Source: Schwartzia succinivorans DSM 10502
Lineage (GTDB): Bacteria > Bacillota > Negativicutes > Selenomonadales > Selenomonadaceae
Length of the DNA: 64,000 bases
Direction: 5' to 3'
Assembly (NCBI RefSeq): GCF_900129225.1
Contig: NZ_FQUG01000008.1
Span: 1 to 64,000, forward strand
Position 1 is the first letter of the stretch; each line of letters begins with the position of its first letter. The notes below the pieces were generated by a model that was given only the letters and a program-made list of their open reading frames with translations, was not told where the DNA came from and searched no databases. Shown piece by piece: positions 60,206-64,000 of the stretch. The translations under genes were made by a program, and so were the position numbers.

Positions 60206-62362
60206 TCAACGCTTGTCCCGCATATTATAATCCTTGTCCTCGTCAATCATGGCAAGCATGATATCCGCAAAGGTCGGGTCGAACTGACCACCCTTACCCT
60301 TTTCAATCTCTCCACGGATTACCTCCTGTGGCAGAGTGTTTCTGTAGCTTCGGTTGCTGCTCATGGCATCATAGGCATCAGCAACGGCGATAATACGCGC
60401 CTCTTCAGGAATGTCCTTACCTGCAAGCCCGTCAGGATATCCCCTGCCGTTATACCGCTCATGGTGCCAGCGGGCACCTGCCGAAAGCTCAGGCATCTCA
60501 CGGATATTCTCAAGAATACGGCTTCCGATTCCCGGATGCGCCTTAATCATCTCAAATTCCTCATCGGTAAGCTTACCCGTCTTATTGATGACAGCATCGG
60601 GAACACCAATTTTCCCGACATCATGAAGAAGTCCCATCATATATACCTTGCTCTGGGCATTTTCATCATATCCGAAGCGCCTTGCAATCTCCCTTGAATA
60701 CTCGGCAACCCGGCGGGAATGACCGTTCGTATACGCGTCCTTGGCATCGATTGCGTCCGCCAGGGAAGCCACGACATGAATCAGGCGTTCACGCTCGCGC
60801 TTCGATTTTCTTGCAAAGAACCACGTCACCAATGCCGCCAGCGCAGCTACAATGAGCGCAAACAGCCACTGATTGTCCATAAACATATCGTAAAGCGTAT
60901 ATGAGTAAAGATTCTCTACATAATTATATACAATTTTTTCAGGACGCTCCTTGCCTACGACGTTAAGTCCACGGTTCAGAAGCTTCAAAAGGCCGCTGTT
61001 TCCTACATGAACACCGAAAGCCCGTTCTTCACTGTGAGGCAGAGGCTTCATGGAAAGCTCGCGGAACCTTCTGTTTTTCAGTATGCTTCCTGCGCGGAAC
61101 TCATTCAGGGTTGTGGCCTGCACACGCCCGTCACGCACTGCCGCAAGACAGTCCTCGGTAGAGGAAAACTCTACGATTTCGGCATTTGGGAAATTAGCCT
61201 TCACATAATAGTACTGCATGCGGTTATTCGTGTTTACAGCAAAGCTTGAAACCTCATCACCGCTGTGCATGCCTCTGTATATAAGCTCTGTTCTTGAGTA
61301 CAGAACCGCATTGGTCGGGCTTACACCGTTTTCCTCAAGGAAATAAATACCGCCGCCAACCGGGAATGCCACGTCCAGCGTCCGATTTTCCAAATCTGCA
61401 ATCATATCATCATAGCTGTCATAAGCCTTGTATTCGATTTTAAGATTTTGGATATCCATTGCCTCCAGCATGCTTGGGAGCAAATCCTTCAGAAGCCCCG
61501 TTACATTTCCGGTCTCATCCATATCACTGTACGGGAGATAGTTCTTAAGGTATCCTATTTTCAGCGTATCGTGATACTTCAGCCATTCCTGCTCATCAGA
61601 TGAAAAAGCCTTGCTGGAAATTGCTGCCGGATAATATTTCATGCGCAGCAGATAAAGATAAAATGGCTCCTCTGCGGCAAGCTTCCGCTGTGCATTATTG
61701 AGCTCCTTCAAAAGCTCCTTATTTCTTATATTTACACACAGATAATAATCCGTGGAACCGAAGGTACAAAGAAGCTCCGCATGCGCCCTTCCGTACGTTC
61801 CGCTTCCCTCTGCGGCAATAACATTGATGACATTGTTATCAAAGGCATCAAGCAAATCCTGATAATCCCCAAACGTTACAACTGTCGCATTCACCCCATG
61901 GTCCTTCAGGAACTTATCCAGTGCTCCCACCATGGCACCATCAAGCACGCCAATCCGTTTATCCGTAAGCGTTGACAAATCACTCGTTATGCTTTCGTCA
62001 ACTGCATGCTTTATGAGACTATAGGTTTCACTGCCCATTGCTGCGGCAGGATATCCTATAAGCCCTTTGCGGTCATCCGTCTTTGCCAGTCCTGCCAAAA
62101 AGTCGATTTCCCCGTCCAAAAGCTTCTGATAAAGCTCGTTATAGCTGCCATATACATACTCATACTTCCAGCCTGTATACTCGGAAAGCTTGCGGTAATA
62201 CTCATAAGCGTAACCGCGCTTGATTACGCCGTCCTCAGCACCCTCCTGAAAAATCTCATTTTCATAGTACCCCACACGAACAACGGCAGGCTCCTCAGCA
62301 GACACGGTCTGCGTCAACACGGCAATCCATATGAAAAACAAAATCGAAAAAATACGTTTCAT
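60206..62362 (-). CDS. HD-GYP c-di-GMP phosphodiesterase with tandem periplasmic solute-binding sensors
   Basis: A signal peptide (RIFSILFFIWIAVLTQTVSA) is followed by two family-3 solute-binding domains (~25-255 and ~270-490, e.g. VRVGYYENEIFQEG and LKIGYLKNYLPYS) and a transmembrane helix (~505-525). A cytoplasmic HD-GYP domain follows with the expected motifs: NGHSRRVAEYS, LLHDVGKIGVPD, KAHPGIGSRIL, WHHERYNGRGYPDGL and AVADAYDAMSS. It should hydrolyse c-di-GMP when the periplasmic sensors bind a ligand. ATG follows GGGAGGGGG. The same sensor design occurs on the EAL protein at 15642-18536. Confidence 0.9.
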   Translation of the reverse strand: MKRIFSILFFIWIAVLTQTVSAEEPAVVRVGYYENEIFQEGAEDGVIKRGYAYEYYRKLSEYTGWKYEYVYGSYNELYQKLLDGEIDFLAGLAKTDDRKGLIGYPAAAMGSETYSLIKHAVDESITSDLSTLTDKRIGVLDGAMVGALDKFLKDHGVNATVVTFGDYQDLLDAFDNNVINVIAAEGSGTYGRAHAELLCTFGSTDYYLCVNIRNKELLKELNNAQRKLAAEEPFYLYLLRMKYYPAAISSKAFSSDEQEWLKYHDTLKIGYLKNYLPYSDMDETGNVTGLLKDLLPSMLEAMDIQNLKIEYKAYDSYDDMIADLENRTLDVAFPVGGGIYFLEENGVSPTNAVLYSRTELIYRGMHSGDEVSSFAVNTNNRMQYYYVKANFPNAEIVEFSSTEDCLAAVRDGRVQATTLNEFRAGSILKNRRFRELSMKPLPHSEERAFGVHVGNSGLLKLLNRGLNVVGKERPEKIVYNYVENLYSYTLYDMFMDNQWLFALIVAALAALVTWFFARKSKRERERLIHVVASLADAIDAKDAYTNGHSRRVAEYSREIARRFGYDENAQSKVYMMGLLHDVGKIGVPDAVINKTGKLTDEEFEMIKAHPGIGSRILENIREMPELSAGARWHHERYNGRGYPDGLAGKDIPEEARIIAVADAYDAMSSNRSYRNTLPQEVIRGEIEKGKGGQFDPTFADIMLAMIDEDKDYNMRDKR

Positions 62363-62495
62363 AAGAAGCCCCCTCCCCTTTTTATTATTATATTGTATAC
62401 TATTTTACTCAATAACTTAATATGTATATTAAAATGTTTCTGTGAAAAATTACCCTGCTGCATTCGCCTTTTTTCACATAAAAAGCAAAATAAAA

Positions 62496-62528
62496 GGCTT
62501 TCACACAATCAGATTCTGTGTGAAAGCC
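62496..62528 (-). terminator. Terminator after the small Cys-containing protein gene
   Basis: Perfect 12-bp stem GGCTTTCACACA / TGTGTGAAAGCC with a 9-base loop, followed on the minus strand by TTTTATTTT. Confidence 0.9.
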
Positions 62529-62545
62529 CGTATGTTCATCAGTTA

Positions 62546-62911
62546 TTACTTAAGCAGAAATTCCTCATGAATCAGAAGAACAGCGCCCGGTTTACATGCA
62601 GGACAGATGCAGTACTCTTCGCCGTCGGCCTTTGCCTTTTCAAACTGCTTTTTCATCTCGGCAGCTTTTTCAGCACCAAACATATCCTTTGCAACATCGG
62701 ATTCCGTGAACGCAATCGTCTGGTCGATGGTGTTCACATCCAGCTTAAGCTCATCAAGAAGCTTCTTCGTTACGTCCATAAGCTCGTCCGTATCGCATTT
62801 TTTGAGCCATTCCTCAGCGACAGGCTTCAGCTCCGCGCAGCAGCTTGGCGCATTCACAATCTCCGTAACAAGCCCCTTCATCCAATCCTTTACATCAGGT
62901 GTCATATCCAT
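62546..62911 (-). CDS. Conserved small acidic protein with SCC and CxCPxC motifs
   Basis: A 121-residue helical protein without a signal peptide. It has an SCC pair near the N-terminus (APSCCAEL) and YCICPACKPG near the C-terminus, so zinc or redox binding is possible. The middle is rich in Lys/Glu (LLDELKLDVNTIDQTIAFTE). I recall similar proteins in Negativicutes carrying a heat-shock-type label, without experimental basis that I know of. AGGAGG precedes the ATG by 4 bases; a second in-frame ATG lies two codons on. Confidence 0.72.
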   Translation of the reverse strand: MDMTPDVKDWMKGLVTEIVNAPSCCAELKPVAEEWLKKCDTDELMDVTKKLLDELKLDVNTIDQTIAFTESDVAKDMFGAEKAAEMKKQFEKAKADGEEYCICPACKPGAVLLIHEEFLLK

Positions 62912-62982
62912 TCAACCTCCTAAATATATGTATATATGGAAAACTACGCATTGCTCATATAATGATTATAATGCCTTTAATC

Positions 62983-63084
62983 AAAGTTTGCCATAGGCAA
63001 ACTTTCCTCTGCGGCATTTCAACGAGGCGGGAGATATGCTCACCGCCTGTTATTTGTCTTAACCCCCACTTACAGAAGTGGGGG
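62983..63084. mobile_element. Two-hairpin element resembling an IS200/IS605 end pair (PATE-like)
   Basis: A perfect 10-bp hairpin AAAGTTTGCC-ATA-GGCAAACTTT (62983-63005) and a 9-bp hairpin CCCCCACTT-ACAG-AAGTGGGGG (63063-63084) bracket about 57 bases that contain a third stem (GGCGG ... CCGCC near 63025-63048). Y1-transposase elements have such unequal subterminal hairpins at their two ends. No tnpA or tnpB lies between, so this would be a non-autonomous or remnant element, or a terminator pair for the flanking genes. Confidence 0.5.
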
Positions 63085-63137
63085 ACATCTTGGGGCCGAG
63101 TTATACCATTTTACCGCGCAGTAAAAACACTGTATTT

Positions 63138-64000
63138 TCACGACCTCCGCAAATATTTTACAGCAGAAAGCCCGGCTTCGGCGCCTTCATGCACTGCCTT
63201 TGCAATCTGCAAAAGTCCTCCCGTGCAGTCCCCTGCCGCGAATACTCCGGGGATATTTGTCGCCATGTGTTCGTCCACCCGTATGCTGCTGCCCTCAAGC
63301 AGGATTCCCATGGTACGTGCTATTGATGTGCTTCCTGCCGTACCGAGAGCGACAAACACTCCATCAAGTTTAAGAACTGTTCCGTCCTCAAAACGGACAC
63401 CGCTGACCTTTTCACCGCCTTCCACCGCCGCCAGCTTTTTGGTAATAACCTCAAGGCCGTCAGGCGCGCCCTCAGGAGCGGCTTCTCCATCGGTCAAAAG
63501 AGTCACTGTATCCGCGTGCGGCAGAAGCACCGATGCCTCATGCAGCGCGTAATCTCCTGCTCCGATAACTGCCGTTCTTTTGTTTCTATAGAAAAACGCA
63601 TCGCAGACAGCACAGTAGCTTACACCGTGTCCCTCAAGCCCTGTTAATCCTGCTATTTTCGGGGTAATACGCGATGCCCCTGCCGCAAGGATAACCACCT
63701 TTGCTTCAATTTTTCCATTTTTTGTTTCAGCGGTGAAGTCGGTCAAAGTATCGTTCATGCGGACAGAAAGCAATTCTGTCCTCTCCACATGTACTCCAAG
63801 ACGCTCCGCATTTTTCATTCCGCTGTCAAGAATTGCTTTACCCGTCACAGGCTCTGCAAACCCATAATAATTTTCTATTTTCTCTGCCTTCAAAAGAGCG
63901 CTGGTTCCGTTTGTGACAACGGTCACGTCCATGCCTCCGCGCTTTGCATATACCGCCGCGGATATTCCTGCAGGACCTGCGCCCAAAATTAAAATATCTG
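63138..64000 (-). CDS. Thioredoxin-reductase-like FAD-dependent oxidoreductase, N-terminal residues outside window
   Basis: The frame is open to the right edge; the first visible residues are DILILGAGPAGISAAVYAKR, the FAD-binding Rossmann motif at the usual N-terminus, so only a few residues are missing. A second nucleotide-binding motif (VIGAGDYALHEASVLL) and the redox-active disulfide YCAVCDAFFYR are present, then GVFAAGDCTGG near the C-terminus (FAD binding). At about 287 visible residues it has thioredoxin-reductase size. GAGDYA replaces the more common GGGNSA. It could be thioredoxin reductase or a related NAD(P)H-dependent disulfide reductase. Confidence 0.85.
   Translation of the reverse strand, partial: DILILGAGPAGISAAVYAKRGGMDVTVVTNGTSALLKAEKIENYYGFAEPVTGKAILDSGMKNAERLGVHVERTELLSVRMNDTLTDFTAETKNGKIEAKVVILAAGASRITPKIAGLTGLEGHGVSYCAVCDAFFYRNKRTAVIGAGDYALHEASVLLPHADTVTLLTDGEAAPEGAPDGLEVITKKLAAVEGGEKVSGVRFEDGTVLKLDGVFVALGTAGSTSIARTMGILLEGSSIRVDEHMATNIPGVFAAGDCTGGLLQIAKAVHEGAEAGLSAVKYLRRS

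Noticed and set aside
1-64000. tRNA and rRNA genes
   Set aside because: No cloverleaf with TTCRA arm or rRNA-like sequence was recognised by eye on either strand; a covariance-model scan was not possible.

Overview
The window looks like a chromosome segment of a diderm, anaerobic firmicute of the class Negativicutes, probably a motile Selenomonadaceae-type bacterium. Outer-membrane proteins (a TonB-dependent receptor and a 2279-residue autotransporter with a C-terminal barrel ending in Phe) occur beside firmicute-type genes (sufCBDSU, deoB/pdp/cdd, lipoprotein-anchored ABC binding proteins, a YjfB-type protein). Anaerobic genes (class III ribonucleotide reductase and its activase, a flavin reductase-rubredoxin fusion) fit the same picture. 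GTG and TTG starts are common. The genus is inference.

Layout. 1-300: left end of an IS200/IS605-type element with a partial tnpA. 401-8653: type I restriction-modification operon (HTH gene, hsdM, hsdS, hsdR, all minus). 8837-18536: aspartase, an amino-acid binding lipoprotein, a zinc-ribbon protein, a YjfB-like protein, an O-GlcNAc-transferase-like enzyme, a chemotaxis receptor and an EAL phosphodiesterase, all minus. 18797-23759: ferric-iron-type ABC importer with two ATPases (plus). 23832-25399: inserted AlbA_2/ATPase regulator-like gene bracketed by a 192-bp duplication of the 3' end of the second ABC ATPase. 25450-31289: GH84 enzyme, gamma-carbonic anhydrase, and a nucleoside-salvage operon (GNAT, deoB, pdp, cdd). 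31454-32515: MscS channel. 32684-39523: giant autotransporter with a leader peptide and terminator upstream. 39938-41800: mosaic of nested palindromic repeats. 41983-43332: DUF4143-type ATPase. 43734-46967: anaerobic ribonucleotide reductase locus. 47024-48304: membrane protein and yigZ. 48357-49870: a second DUF4143-type ATPase among three copies of a palindrome. 49869-54534: SUF Fe-S assembly operon. 54733-64000: methyltransferase, CBS protein, flavin reductase-rubredoxin, TonB receptor, HD-GYP phosphodiesterase, a small Cys-containing protein, a hairpin element and a partial thioredoxin-reductase-like gene.

The most interesting system is the ribonucleotide reductase locus. The large NrdD protein stops right after its zinc-ribbon region and lacks the C-terminal glycyl-radical loop. 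That loop (RRITGYLVG plus the conserved tail) is carried by a separate 96-residue protein encoded 26 bp downstream with its own ribosome binding site and an unrelated N-terminal domain; nrdG follows. This looks like a class III reductase split into catalytic and radical-carrying subunits, comparable in concept to pyruvate formate-lyase and its YfiD/GrcA spare part. The upstream promoter carries two NrdR-like boxes 32 bp apart and two perfect DnaA-box 9-mers.

Other points worth attention are an HsdR with an apparent C-terminal Cro/C1-like helix-turn-helix extension, the ABC-ATPase 3'-end duplication around the AlbA_2 gene (all five differences synonymous), two c-di-GMP phosphodiesterases of unrelated catalytic families behind the same tandem periplasmic sensor design, and an O-GlcNAc-transferase-like enzyme together with a secreted GH84 enzyme.
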